From NCBI GenBank assembly GCA_028824715.1, contig JAPPCV010000113.1:57054-121053 (forward strand): a stretch of DNA of 64,000 bases. The letters are read 5' to 3'. This DNA is from Boseongicola sp. (lineage in GTDB: Bacteria; Pseudomonadota; Alphaproteobacteria; Rhodobacterales; Rhodobacteraceae). Below the pieces are notes generated by a model. The model saw nothing but the letters and a program-made list of their open reading frames with translations. It did no database searches and was not told the DNA's origin. The position numbers and the translations under genes were made by a program. How positions within the stretch are numbered: position 1 is the stretch's first letter; each line of letters opens with the position of its first letter. Positions 1-8,780 of the stretch are shown here, piece after piece.

Positions 1-831
1 CCAGTCCACGATCGACGCACCGAGCCCTGGCAGCATGCCGATGTAGACCCCAAGCGTGGAGCTCTTCAGCACCAGCCACCAGTTGGCGAACACGTCCTTG
101 ATCCCCTGCAGCATTCCGCCACCCTTGGTCTGGTCCGCGCCCACGCGGGAGATCGAGGTGTTCTTGGTGGCCAGTTCCAGAAGCTCCGGGATGGCGAAGA
201 GCCCCAGCACCACGCCCACCAGCGGCGGCGTGTTGAGCATGTACTCGATCCCGAAATAGTACCGTGCCTGGCCGTTGAACGTGCCTTCGCCGATGGTGCC
301 CAGCATCATGCCGAAGAGCCCGATCACCAGCCCCTTGGCGACCGAATTGCCGGAGAGCGACCCTACCATCGCAATGCCGAGAAGCGACAGCATGAAGTAT
401 TCCGGCGTCGAGAACAATGTCAGGATCGGCTTGATCAACGGCATCGACAACGTCAGCACGACGGCACCGATGACCCCGCCCATGGCCGAACATGTATAGG
501 CCGCGCCGAGCGCCCGGTTGGCCTGGCCCTTCTGGGCCAGCGGGTAGCCATCCATCACGGTGGCCTGGCTGGCCGCCGTTCCAGGTATGCCCAGCATGAC
601 CGACGCGATGGTGTCGCTCGTCGTGGTGACCGCGAACATTCCCAGCATCAGCGCGAAGGCCGACACGGGGTCCATGGTGTAGGTGAAGGGCAGCAACAGG
701 ATCAGGCCGGTGATCCCGCCCACGCCCGGCAGCGCGCCGAGCCAGATGCCAAGAAAGATGCCGAGGCCCAGGTAGCCGATGGCAGGCCAGCTGAAGACCT
801 GCAACAAGCCGGAAAGCAGCGCCTCCAGCAT
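1..831 (-). CDS. tctA: TctA-type tripartite tricarboxylate transporter permease, N-terminal part
   Basis: Large membrane subunit of a tripartite tricarboxylate transporter, which imports carboxylates using an extracytoplasmic binding protein and a small TctB subunit. The visible 277 residues begin MLEALLSGLLQVFSWPAIG and run off the left edge. They show long hydrophobic segments and the family's Gly/Pro-rich blocks: LPGVGGITGLILLLPFT near residue 35, GIPGTAASQATVMDGYPLA near residue 70, and a second LPGLGASIVDW at the edge. The gene starts 43 bp after the upstream FAD oxidoreductase stop, so it is probably the distal gene of the operon beginning at 5496. No TctB or TctC is seen upstream; they may lie beyond the window. 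Confidence 0.9.
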   Translation of the reverse strand, partial: MLEALLSGLLQVFSWPAIGYLGLGIFLGIWLGALPGVGGITGLILLLPFTYTMDPVSAFALMLGMFAVTTTSDTIASVMLGIPGTAASQATVMDGYPLAQKGQANRALGAAYTCSAMGGVIGAVVLTLSMPLIKPILTLFSTPEYFMLSLLGIAMVGSLSGNSVAKGLVIGLFGMMLGTIGEGTFNGQARYYFGIEYMLNTPPLVGVVLGLFAIPELLELATKNTSISRVGADQTKGGGMLQGIKDVFANWWLVLKSSTLGVYIGMLPGLGASIVDW

Positions 832-874
832 CAGCGCCGGTCCTTTCCGGCGGAACGAGTCGTTGCCCGGCCGG

Positions 875-2455
875 TCATGCCCGCCATCTCCAGTCCTTGA
901 GGATTTCCCGCGCCGCGTTCTGCCCGGGAACGGCCGAAACGGCGCCACCGGGGTGTGTCGAGGCGCCGCACTGGTAGAGGCGCTTCACCGGGCTGCGGTA
1001 GTCCGCGTACCTCGGGACGGGCCGCATGAAGAAGATCTGGTCGAGCGTCAGTTCCCCGTGCTGGGAGTTGCCGCCCGGCATGTTGATGTCGGCCTCGATG
1101 TCCTTCGGCGTGATGAGCTTGTGGTCGATCACGCTGTCGGAGAACCCCGGCGCGAACCGGTCCATGACGGCGAAGGCGTTCCTGACGACCTGGGGGCCCT
1201 CCCGGTCCCAGTCGGAATTGCGCAACTCGTACGGCGTCACCCCACCCTGGAACACCACGACGTGCTTGCCCTCGGGAGCCAGCGTCGGATCGGTGTAGCT
1301 TGGCACGTTGGGGCTCAGGAACGGCTCTTGGCTGTACCAGCCGAACTTCGCGTCATGGAAGGCCTGTTCCAGGAACTCCGGAGTCGGGCAGATATGGGCA
1401 TAGGCGGGGTAGTCGACCCCGGTCTTTTCCTGGCTGAATCCCTTGTACTGCGGCAGCCTGTCGACCGCGCAAAGCAGCTTGAAGCCCATGCCGCGTGCGC
1501 GAAAGCCCTCAACGTCGTCCACGAACGCCTCGGGCAGGTGCGACCTGTCGACCATGTCCAGGAAGGTGCGCCTGACGTTCACGTTCGAAACCACGCGCGA
1601 GGCATGGATCTCCTCGCCCGACCGCAAGCGCACCCCGTAGGCACGCCCGTCACGCACGAGGATCTCCTCGACCCACGCCTCGCACCGGATCTCCATGCCA
1701 TGCGCTTCACCCGAGGCGGCAAGGGCGTCGGCGATCGCCCCCATGCCGCCCTTGCAGAAGCTCATGCCGGTCTGGCCGATCAGGTGGGTGACGAGGTAGA
1801 ACGCCGTGCCCGGACTGTAGGGGCCGACATTTCCACCGATCGTCGCCCAGAACATGAACTTGGCCTTGACCAGGTCATTCTCGAACCACTGCCCCACATA
1901 GTCGTGCGCGCTCATGGAAAGCGCGTGAAGGAGGTTGTACACCTCCTTCTCGGCGTTCCGGTAGCGCCAGGCGAAGCCGAGCGTCCTCATGATGCCCGCC
2001 GGATCCTTGCGGAAGGGGTTCACGGGCGTCTCGAGCTGCAGCCTGCGCAGGATTTCGATGGTCGATTGAAGCCGGGCGAAGAATTTCGGGTAGTTCTCCG
2101 CGTCGCTTTGCGAAAACCGCGCGATCTGCTCGCGGGTCTTCACAGGGTCCTTCGAAAAGATGATTCCGTCGTCCTTGGTCGGGTTGAAAACGTTCGGTTG
2201 CGGGTAGTACTCCAGTCCGAACTTCCTCAGCTCCAGTTCCTCGATCACCTTGGGATGCAGATGGCCAAGGATGAATGCATAGGTCGAGGCGCGGTATCCG
2301 GGAGAGAACTCTTCCGTGACGCTCGCCCCGCCAACGTAGGGTTTCTGTTCCAGGACGAGCGTCCTCTTGCCCGCACGCGCCAGATAGGCGCCGCAAGTCA
2401 GGCCGTTATGACCGCCGCCCACCACGATGGCGTCGTATTTTCGGTGCGAGCTCAT
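875..2455 (-). CDS. FAD-dependent oxidoreductase, phytoene-desaturase/PYROXD2-like (copy B)
   Basis: About 526-residue flavoprotein of the CrtI/amine-oxidase superfamily, closest by eye to the PYROXD2-like group. The N-terminal Rossmann motif (VVGGGHNGLTCGAYLARAG, near residues 10-28) is followed by an acidic strand end (LVLEQ) and the GGAS segment that binds FAD. The C-terminal GASTHPGGAVSAVPGQNAA is the conserved FAD-contact block. Start chosen at the ATG overlapping the upstream stop as ATGA (2452-2455); a start 9 bp earlier is possible. It is a tandem paralogue of the gene at 2452-4026, with most residues identical by eye. Substrate unknown; the operon suggests oxidation of a small acyl or aromatic intermediate rather than a carotenoid. 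No carotenoid synthase is nearby. Confidence 0.88.
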   Translation of the reverse strand: MSSHRKYDAIVVGGGHNGLTCGAYLARAGKRTLVLEQKPYVGGASVTEEFSPGYRASTYAFILGHLHPKVIEELELRKFGLEYYPQPNVFNPTKDDGIIFSKDPVKTREQIARFSQSDAENYPKFFARLQSTIEILRRLQLETPVNPFRKDPAGIMRTLGFAWRYRNAEKEVYNLLHALSMSAHDYVGQWFENDLVKAKFMFWATIGGNVGPYSPGTAFYLVTHLIGQTGMSFCKGGMGAIADALAASGEAHGMEIRCEAWVEEILVRDGRAYGVRLRSGEEIHASRVVSNVNVRRTFLDMVDRSHLPEAFVDDVEGFRARGMGFKLLCAVDRLPQYKGFSQEKTGVDYPAYAHICPTPEFLEQAFHDAKFGWYSQEPFLSPNVPSYTDPTLAPEGKHVVVFQGGVTPYELRNSDWDREGPQVVRNAFAVMDRFAPGFSDSVIDHKLITPKDIEADINMPGGNSQHGELTLDQIFFMRPVPRYADYRSPVKRLYQCGASTHPGGAVSAVPGQNAAREILKDWRWRA

Positions 2456-4026
2456 GCACGCCACCGCCAGTCGTTCAGGATTTCCCTTGCGGCGTTGTGG
2501 CCCGGCAACGCCGAGACCGACCCGCCGGGATGGGTCGAAGCGCCCGTCTGGTAGAGGTTCTTCACCGGGCTGCGATAGTCGGCATAGCGCGGCACCGGGC
2601 GCATGAAGAAGAGCTGGTCCAGGCTAAGCTCGCCATGATCGGCATTGCCGCCGGGCATGTTGATGTCGGCCTCGATGTCCTTCGGCGTGATCGCCTTGTG
2701 ATCGATCACGCTCTTGGAGAAGCCCGGGGCAAAGCGGTCCATGACGGCAAAGGCGTTCCTGACCATTTGCGGCCTTTCACGATCCCAATCGGAGTTGCGC
2801 AATTCATGAGGCGTGACTCCGCCGTAGATCACGACAACGTGCTTGCCCTCGGGGGCGAGCGACGGGTCGGTATGGGTCGGCACGTTCGGGCTCAGGTAGG
2901 GATCGGAGGAGTACCAGCCGAACCTGGCTTCCTGATAGGCGCGCTCAAGGTATTCGGGGGTCGGGCAAATGTGGGCGTAGGCAGGATAGTCGACCCCGGT
3001 CCTTTCCGCGCTGAAACCCTTGTATTGCGGCAGCCGGTCTACTGCGCAGAGAATCTTGAAGCCGTTGCCGCGGGCACGGATTCCCTTGACATCCTCGACG
3101 AAATCATCTGGCAGGTGCTCTGCGCCGACCATGTGAAGGAACGTGCACTTTGCGCTTGCCGCCGAAATCACGCGGCCGGCATCGATTTCCTCTCCCGAGC
3201 GCAGCCGCACGCCAACCGCCCGTCCGCCCTGAACCCGGATCTCCTCGACCCAGGCGTCGCATTGAACCTCCATGCCATGCGCTGCGCCTGAGGCCGAAAT
3301 GGTTTCGGCGACCGCCCCCATGCCGCCCTTGCAGAAGTTCATCCCGATCTGGCCGACCAGGTTGGCGACGATGCAGAATGCGGAGCCTGGCGCATAGGGC
3401 CCGTCGCTTGTCCCCATCGTGCCCCAGAACATGAACTTGGCCTTGACCAGGTCGTGCTCGAACCACCGGCTGACATAGTCGTGGGCGCTCATCGAAAGGG
3501 CGCGCACCAGGTCGTAGAACGCTGCTTCCGACTTGCGATAGCGCCACGCGAAGCGCGCGGTCTTCCACAGGCCCGCAGGATCGCCGCGGAACGGATTCAC
3601 GGGAGTCTCGAGCTGCAGCCTGCGCAGGATCTCGACCGACGATTGCAGGCGCTCGAAGAATTTCGGGTAGTTCTCGGCATCCTTTCGTGAAAACCGCGCG
3701 ATCTGTTCGCGGGTCCTTGCCGGATTCGCGGTGAAGATGATCCCGTCATCTTCGGTCGGGTTGAAGACGTCTGGCTGCGGGGAGTATTCCAGCCCGAACT
3801 TCTTCAGCTCAAGTTCCGCGATGACCTTGGGGTGCAGGTGGCCCAGTATGTAGGAATAGGTCGAGGCGCGAAAGCCCGGCGAGAACTCTTCGGTGACGCT
3901 TGCTCCTCCAACGACCGGCTTCTGTTCGAGCACGAGCGTTCTCTTGCCCGCACGCGCGAGATACGCGCCACAGGTCAGGCCGTTGTGGCCCCCTCCTACG
4001 ACAATGGCGTCGAACTTGCGGTTCAT
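2452..4026 (-). CDS. FAD-dependent oxidoreductase, phytoene-desaturase/PYROXD2-like (copy A)
   Basis: About 524-residue flavoprotein, tandem paralogue of the next gene downstream. It carries the dinucleotide motif VVGGGHNGLTCGAYLARAG at residues 9-27, GGASVTEEFSPGF near residue 45, and the C-terminal GASTHPGGSVSALPGHNAA block. Start chosen at the ATG that overlaps the enoyl-CoA hydratase stop (ATGA, 4023-4026). An in-frame ATG 12 bp upstream would overlap by 16 bp. Both paralogues keep the same ATGA coupling to their upstream gene, so the duplication kept its translational-coupling junction. Reaction unknown; predicted cytoplasmic, no signal peptide. Confidence 0.88.
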   Translation of the reverse strand: MNRKFDAIVVGGGHNGLTCGAYLARAGKRTLVLEQKPVVGGASVTEEFSPGFRASTYSYILGHLHPKVIAELELKKFGLEYSPQPDVFNPTEDDGIIFTANPARTREQIARFSRKDAENYPKFFERLQSSVEILRRLQLETPVNPFRGDPAGLWKTARFAWRYRKSEAAFYDLVRALSMSAHDYVSRWFEHDLVKAKFMFWGTMGTSDGPYAPGSAFCIVANLVGQIGMNFCKGGMGAVAETISASGAAHGMEVQCDAWVEEIRVQGGRAVGVRLRSGEEIDAGRVISAASAKCTFLHMVGAEHLPDDFVEDVKGIRARGNGFKILCAVDRLPQYKGFSAERTGVDYPAYAHICPTPEYLERAYQEARFGWYSSDPYLSPNVPTHTDPSLAPEGKHVVVIYGGVTPHELRNSDWDRERPQMVRNAFAVMDRFAPGFSKSVIDHKAITPKDIEADINMPGGNADHGELSLDQLFFMRPVPRYADYRSPVKNLYQTGASTHPGGSVSALPGHNAAREILNDWRWRA

Positions 4027-4820
4027 GCGCCTTTCCACTCCGGCTTGCGTTTCTCGATGAAGGCCGCGAGGCCCTCCGCCCGGTCTTCCGAGAACATCAG
4101 CAGCGCCGAAAGGTCCCCTCCTCCCGCCAACGCCTCCTCGAACGTCTGGGAGGCCGCGCGGTTGACGGCCTGCTTGACGGCCATGACGGCCAGGGGTGCG
4201 CTCGCATTGATTTCGTCAGAGATCTCAATCGCCTTGGCGACCGCGCAGCCTGCGGGAACCACATGGTTCAGGATGCCGAGCGCGAGAGCCTCTTCCGCAT
4301 CGATGCGGCGTCCCGTAAACGCCAGCTCCTTTGCCTTTCGCTCACCGACAGCGCGGGCGAGCGACCATGCGCCGCCGAGGATCGGAAAGAGCCCGAGCCG
4401 GGCTTCGGTCAGGCCGAGTTTCGCGGTTTCGGAGCCGACGATGAAATCGCACCGGAGGGCGATCTCCAGCCCGCCCCCGAGTGCGTAGCCTTCGACAGCT
4501 GCAATGACGGGCTTCGTGTAGTTTCCGAGGAATCGTACAAAGTCGTGCCAAACGGACTGCGTATGCCTGTGACGGTACTTGTCGAAGGCGGCGAGGTCGC
4601 TGGCCGCGGCGCCCTTGACGTCGCCGCCGGCGCAGAAGGCAACATCGTCACCGGCCAGTATCACGGCAACGATGGACCTGTCGTTCTCCCAAGCTTCCAT
4701 CCGCACACGGGTTTCCGACAGCATCTGGTCGGTCAGCGCATTGCGCGCCTCGGGCCGGGCGAAGCGAATGACACCTGCGCCACCTTTCGTCGAGACAGCG
4801 ATCTGCGTGTCGTCCGACAT
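4023..4820 (-). CDS. enoyl-CoA hydratase/isomerase family protein
   Basis: 265-residue crotonase-fold protein. Crotonases hydrate, isomerise or cleave enoyl-CoA thioesters. The oxyanion-hole region is AFCAGGDVKGAAASDL. The two usual acid/base glutamates are both present, in GGLEIALRCDF and in LTEARLGLFPILGG. It starts 4 bp after the isochorismatase-like stop and overlaps the next gene by ATGA, so it is translationally coupled inside the operon. In a methoxy-phenylpropanoid route this is the position of a hydroxycinnamoyl-CoA hydratase-lyase. The sequence alone does not separate that from a beta-oxidation hydratase. Confidence 0.92.
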   Translation of the reverse strand: MSDDTQIAVSTKGGAGVIRFARPEARNALTDQMLSETRVRMEAWENDRSIVAVILAGDDVAFCAGGDVKGAAASDLAAFDKYRHRHTQSVWHDFVRFLGNYTKPVIAAVEGYALGGGLEIALRCDFIVGSETAKLGLTEARLGLFPILGGAWSLARAVGERKAKELAFTGRRIDAEEALALGILNHVVPAGCAVAKAIEISDEINASAPLAVMAVKQAVNRAASQTFEEALAGGGDLSALLMFSEDRAEGLAAFIEKRKPEWKGA

Positions 4821-4824
4821 CGGT

Positions 4825-5496
4825 TCAGTCGATCATTGCAATCGTGTCATCGGTTGTCCTGACGTCACCGAAGCTCTGGTAGAACGAGGTCAATCCGACG
4901 ATGTGGTCCTCGTCGTAGCGTGCTGCATTCGCGTCCTCGACCATGACCACCTTGTAGTCCAGCATCATCGCGTCACGCGCCGTGCTCTCAGAGCACATGT
5001 TGGTTGCTGTGCCGGCCACGATCAGGTTTTGGACACCCATATCCTGCAGAATGTCATGCAGGTCCGACGCCCCGACGATGAAGGGCGAGAATCGGCGCTT
5101 GGTTACCACCAGGTCTTCCTGCTTCACGTCCAGATCCGGGTAGATCTCGAATCCTTCGTTGCCGGGCGAAAGCTTGGTCAAGTGGTTCTGTCCCTTCGCT
5201 TCGGTGAAGAAGTAACGGTGGTATATCGGCCATTGACTTGGCTCGCCTTCCTTCTCGGCGCATTTCATGATGACCCAAATCACCGGAACGCCCTTGTCGC
5301 GGCAGGCTGCTGCAATGCGATTGATGTTGGGAACAATGGAGATCGCCGTATCGACCTCCGCAACATAGAAGTTCTGCATGTCTATGACGAGAAACGCGGT
5401 CTTCGCTGCCTCGAAGCTGTCAAATACCTCCAGCTTGCCCCGCTTGGCCATTATCCGTTCAATCACGTAGCCCGGAATCCTTACTTCGTGCGGCAT
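4825..5496 (-). CDS. isochorismatase-family cysteine hydrolase
   Basis: 223-residue hydrolase of the isochorismatase/nicotinamidase-like superfamily. These enzymes cleave amides or ethers, for example N-carbamoyl compounds, biuret or isochorismate. The catalytic triad is visible: Asp39 in FLVIDMQNF, Lys133 in VVTKRRFSPF, and Cys168 in AGTATNMCSE. Start chosen at 5496 (MPHEVRIPGYV) because AGGGAGAACC lies just upstream; a longer in-frame extension covers the promoter/operator and is rejected. First gene of an operon that runs through the hydratase and two FAD enzymes to TctA. A truncated copy of its N-terminus occurs at 30507-30614 behind the same type of operator. Specific substrate unknown. 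Confidence 0.9.
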   Translation of the reverse strand: MPHEVRIPGYVIERIMAKRGKLEVFDSFEAAKTAFLVIDMQNFYVAEVDTAISIVPNINRIAAACRDKGVPVIWVIMKCAEKEGEPSQWPIYHRYFFTEAKGQNHLTKLSPGNEGFEIYPDLDVKQEDLVVTKRRFSPFIVGASDLHDILQDMGVQNLIVAGTATNMCSESTARDAMMLDYKVVMVEDANAARYDEDHIVGLTSFYQSFGDVRTTDDTIAMID

Positions 5497-5534
5497 GGAT
5501 GGTTCTCCCTGGTCGTCGTCTGGGGATTCGCTGC

Positions 5535-5577
5535 CCCACTTTCTGCCCACTATATTCCCACTAGCAAGGAAGATCAA
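5535..5577 (-). promoter_or_regulatory. site A: triple CCCACT iteron over a sigma70-like promoter
   Basis: Three CCCACT repeats start at 5535, 5546 and 5557, an exact 11-bp period. Read on the minus strand they overlap a good promoter: -35 TTGATC (5577-5572), a 17-bp spacer, and -10 TATAGT (5554-5549). That is about 45 nt upstream of the isochorismatase-like start. One repeat lies in the spacer, one covers the -10 and one lies downstream. A protein bound to the repeats on one DNA face would block RNA polymerase. It shares its pattern with sites B-F in this window. Confidence 0.7.
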
Positions 5578-6390
5578 CAGGCTTCTTGCCTGACGACCTC
5601 GCCAGCACCAGGGCGACGGCAATCCCCGCTGCTTCGGAACCGCTGCAATGGAGCCAAGGAATGCCAAGTCTCTACGTTCGGCAACTGCATCCCGCCGTTG
5701 AATTGCGGGCTGATCGGAATCCCGGTTCCGGGAGGCATCAAGAGGAGGCGCCCGAACCAGTTCAGGATCCGCGTCCAAAGTATCGAGTTCATGCCACAAA
5801 TCCCGCCCGTGGATCCCTCGCTGATCCCTGCCCGGGATCTCGGGCATTCCTCGATAACGCCGATGGAATGACCATCGCGCAAAGCGCCAAGTCGCGTCGT
5901 CAGGCAGCAATCCGGCCCGAACCCGCGACGGCAGCCCCCAGACTGTCGAGCCGCGTCGCCAACGCGCACGTCTGGTGACGCGACTCGCGGTCGGAGACTG
6001 CCGGAAGCGACCTGGCGTGCCAGTCGCGCCGGCGACACCAGCGCAATTGCGTCGCAGCCAGTTTCGAACGCGATGAGACAGCCGACCCCGTGACCGGGCG
6101 GCCTCGGCATGCTCTTGGGACCGAATGCGGAAGATCCGGATGCGGAACAGTGCACACCGCCGAAGGGGAATGCCGAATCCGGACTTGACCCACAGCCTGG
6201 ATGCCGCCTGCTGAACGCGACAGCCGCCCGAGCGGGTTCCATGGAGGTCTTGCCGTCCAAGCGGATCCAGCGCCCACTACCGAACCCGAATGGCCGAGGG
6301 GGCGTTGGCATCCGCCCCGACGCCGGGGTGCAGGCCCGCGCGGATTGCCGGGGCTGCTTGCACGTCGCCCGACATGGAACCCGTGGCCGG
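5578..6390. other. gene-free stretch
   Basis: About 810 bp between site A and the small tautomerase-like gene. Open frames on both strands have no recognisable motif and look like by-products of the high G+C content. I see no repeat, RNA gene or clear terminator. Confidence 0.5.
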
Positions 6391-6585
6391 TCACTCTCTC
6401 CTGTGCATGTAGACCGGCTCGCCGCCCACGGCGTAGTCGCCGTCCGGGACCTCCTGGATCACGACTCGCACCTGCCCTGGCTTGGCGTCGAGCGTGTCGA
6501 TCACCGCATCGGAGAGCCGCTTGATCAGCTTGTCCTTGGTCTCGCGGTCGCGACCTTCAAGGATGACAATTGTGACAATGGCCAC
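6391..6585 (-). CDS. 4-oxalocrotonate tautomerase-like small protein lacking Pro1
   Basis: 64-residue protein with the compact 4-oxalocrotonate tautomerase fold signature (IVTIVILEGRDRETKDKLIKRLSDAV, then VRVVIQEVPDGDYAVGGEP). It starts at a GTG with AGGAG about 10 nt upstream. In the family the second codon encodes the catalytic N-terminal proline exposed after Met removal. Here that codon is GCC (Ala), so the usual general base is missing and no alternative start restores Pro. It is the last gene of the regulator operon, 11 bp after the SDR gene. It may be inactive, structural or have another activity. Confidence 0.82.
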   Translation of the reverse strand: MAIVTIVILEGRDRETKDKLIKRLSDAVIDTLDAKPGQVRVVIQEVPDGDYAVGGEPVYMHRRE

Positions 6586-6596
6586 GGGACGTTCTC

Positions 6597-7346
6597 CTAG
6601 TGGATGACCCCGCCGCCATCGACGCCCAACGACTGGCCACTGACAAATGCCGCGTGGTCGCTGAGGAAAAAGGCGGTCGGTCCGATGAGATCATCGGGTT
6701 GCATGTCGCGGGCGATGGAACGGCCAGCGACGATGGCTGCCTTGCGGTCCTCGATCCCTTCCCGGGCCAGCACTGCCTCGGTCATGGTCAGGCCCGGTGC
6801 GACGGTGTTGACGCGGATGTTCCTGGGTCCCAGTTCACGGATCAGCGAGCGGGTCATGGCGAGCACGCCGCCCTTTGACGCATCATAGTGCAAGAGGCCC
6901 GGAAAGCCGTGGAAGACCCGGTTGGTGGCGATCATGACGATGGACCCGCCGCCGGCGCGGTCCATCGCGGGCGCGGCCGCGCGGGCGCAAAGCCAGGGAC
7001 CCTTGACGTTCACGGCCATCACCTTGTCCCAGAGATCGGTTTCTATCTCGTCAAAACCCTGAATCGGCAGGACCGAGAACAGGGCCGCGTTGCACACGAG
7101 GCCATCGAGCTTTCCGAAGGCCTCTTCCGCCATTGCGACCATCTCGTTGCAGCTGGCCAGTGAAGTCACATCCGCCTGCACCGCGATCGCCGTGCCCCCC
7201 GCACCGTTGATCCTCCCCGCTGCGTCGCCTGCGTCGTCGATGTCCGAAAGTGCCACCTGCGCCCCCATCTTGGCAAATCCAGCCGCCATGACGGCGCCGA
7301 TTCCCTGTGCCGCGCCTGTGACGATGATCGACTTTCCGTTCAGCAT
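6597..7346 (-). CDS. short-chain dehydrogenase/reductase
   Basis: 249-residue classical SDR. The cofactor motif is TGAAQGIG (residues 11-18), with Asp in ALSDIDD suggesting NAD preference. The active site has the NAA-like CNAALFS strand, the catalytic Ser region VMIATNRVFHG and the YxxxK pair in HYDASKGGV. The Ser is partly replaced (IATNRV), so the catalytic Ser position needs alignment. It sits 6 bp after the aldehyde dehydrogenase stop in the same operon and probably oxidises an alcohol or reduces a ketone of the pathway. Confidence 0.9.
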   Translation of the reverse strand: MLNGKSIIVTGAAQGIGAVMAAGFAKMGAQVALSDIDDAGDAAGRINGAGGTAIAVQADVTSLASCNEMVAMAEEAFGKLDGLVCNAALFSVLPIQGFDEIETDLWDKVMAVNVKGPWLCARAAAPAMDRAGGGSIVMIATNRVFHGFPGLLHYDASKGGVLAMTRSLIRELGPRNIRVNTVAPGLTMTEAVLAREGIEDRKAAIVAGRSIARDMQPDDLIGPTAFFLSDHAAFVSGQSLGVDGGGVIH

Positions 7347-7352
7347 GTCCCT

Positions 7353-8780
7353 CTACCCGTGATTGATGACCGTGGTCTTGGCTTCGGTAAAGTTCATCCA
7401 GGAATGGTAGCCGCCCTCGCGCCCAACGCCTGAACCCCTGTAGCCGCCGAACGGCGCGTTTGGTTCGCGCATGAACCCCGAGTTGACGACGACGGTGCCA
7501 GTCCGCATCCGCCTGGCAACCCGCAATGCACGACCGACGTCGCGTGTCCAGACATAGCCCGACAGGCCGAACTCGCTGTCATTGGCCATGGCGATGGCAT
7601 CGGCTTCGTCGTTGAATGTCGCGATGGCAGCGAGCGGGCCGAAGACCTCTTCGCGCCAGATGCGGGACCGGGCCGAGGCAACCCGGATCGCGCCGGGCCT
7701 GACATAGAATCCCTTGCCTTCCACCGTTCCGCCAAACAGCACCGTGTCACCATCGGCAGCAGCGCTGTCATAGAAGCTCAGGACGCGGGACCGATGCGCG
7801 GCGGTGATCATCGGCCCCATGTCAGAGCCTTCGGCCGTCGGGTCCCCAACCGTGAGCGCCTCAGCCCTGCCCCGGAACCTTCGCACGAATTCCTCAGCGA
7901 TGCTCTCCTGCAACAGGATGCGGGATCCGGCAAGGCAGGCCTCGCCATTGGCGGCGTAGATCATTCTGGAGGCGCCCACGAGGGCGGCGTCGAGATCCGC
8001 GTCTTCGAAGACCAGCGTCGCCGACTTTCCGCCCAATTCCATCACGCAGGGCGCATGCCTGCGCGCTGCAGCCACCGCCACGGCCGTCCCGCCGGCCTGC
8101 CCGCCGGTGAAAGACACCATGTCCACGCCGGGGTTCTCGGCCAGCGCCGCGCCGGTTCTGGCGCCGCGTCCGTTGACATAGTTCAGGACGCCCACGGGCA
8201 GCCCTCCCTCGTTTGCCAGATCGGCAAGGCGTCGCGTCACGATTGGGGTTTCTTCAGACGGTTTCAGCACCACGGAGTTGCCCGCCGCCAGCGCGGGCGC
8301 CAGCTTGATTGCCGTCAGGCTCACTGGCACGTTCCAGGGAGTGAAGAGGCCGCAGACCCCGATGGGCTCTCGGTCGACCAGAGCGGTCGCGGTGCCGAAC
8401 TGGCGGTAGGTTTCTCCCCGCTCCTGGCCGAGAAAGTCGGCGAAGTAGCCAAACCAGTCGGCGGCGGTCGTCATCTGGCGGCTCACGTCCTTGCGAACCA
8501 TGCCGCATTCGGCAACCTGCAGGTCTCGAAGCTCGTCGACGTTGTCGCGAATGGCCTCGGCCACGCGGCGCATGACGGCGCGTCGTTCAGGCATCGGTGC
8601 ATGGGCCCAAGCACCGTCATCGAAACTGCGGCGGGCGGCAGCGACGGCAGCGGCCACCTGTTCAGGACTTGCCTCGGTCAGTCGGCCCATCGCCTCGCCG
8701 GTTGCCGGGTTGATGATGTCCAGGGCGTCACCTTTTCCGGGGACGTCCTCGCCGTTGATCCATTGCGTGACCATGGTCAT
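7353..8780 (-). CDS. NAD(P)-dependent aldehyde dehydrogenase
   Basis: 475-residue aldehyde dehydrogenase of usual length, oxidising an aldehyde to the acid. Visible motifs are FTPWNVP (147-153), LKPSEETP (about 173-180), SFTGG (about 223-227), catalytic general base Glu248 in MELGGKSA, and catalytic Cys282 in NGEACLAGSR. The second residue block GFMREPNAPFGGYRGSGVGREGG is the normal C-terminal signature. It overlaps the acyl-CoA synthetase gene by ATGA (8777-8780). In a phenylpropanoid scheme it would fill the vanillin-dehydrogenase step; its actual substrate is unknown. Confidence 0.93.
   Translation of the reverse strand: MTMVTQWINGEDVPGKGDALDIINPATGEAMGRLTEASPEQVAAAVAAARRSFDDGAWAHAPMPERRAVMRRVAEAIRDNVDELRDLQVAECGMVRKDVSRQMTTAADWFGYFADFLGQERGETYRQFGTATALVDREPIGVCGLFTPWNVPVSLTAIKLAPALAAGNSVVLKPSEETPIVTRRLADLANEGGLPVGVLNYVNGRGARTGAALAENPGVDMVSFTGGQAGGTAVAVAAARRHAPCVMELGGKSATLVFEDADLDAALVGASRMIYAANGEACLAGSRILLQESIAEEFVRRFRGRAEALTVGDPTAEGSDMGPMITAAHRSRVLSFYDSAAADGDTVLFGGTVEGKGFYVRPGAIRVASARSRIWREEVFGPLAAIATFNDEADAIAMANDSEFGLSGYVWTRDVGRALRVARRMRTGTVVVNSGFMREPNAPFGGYRGSGVGREGGYHSWMNFTEAKTTVINHG

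Noticed and set aside
779..2554. Long plus-strand frame (591 codons) opposite the FAD oxidoreductase
   Set aside because: Pure antisense shadow of a strong flavoprotein gene, Arg/His-rich and with no domain.
6273..6278. Single CCCACT
   Set aside because: No partner 11 bp away and not near a gene start; expected by chance in G+C-rich DNA.
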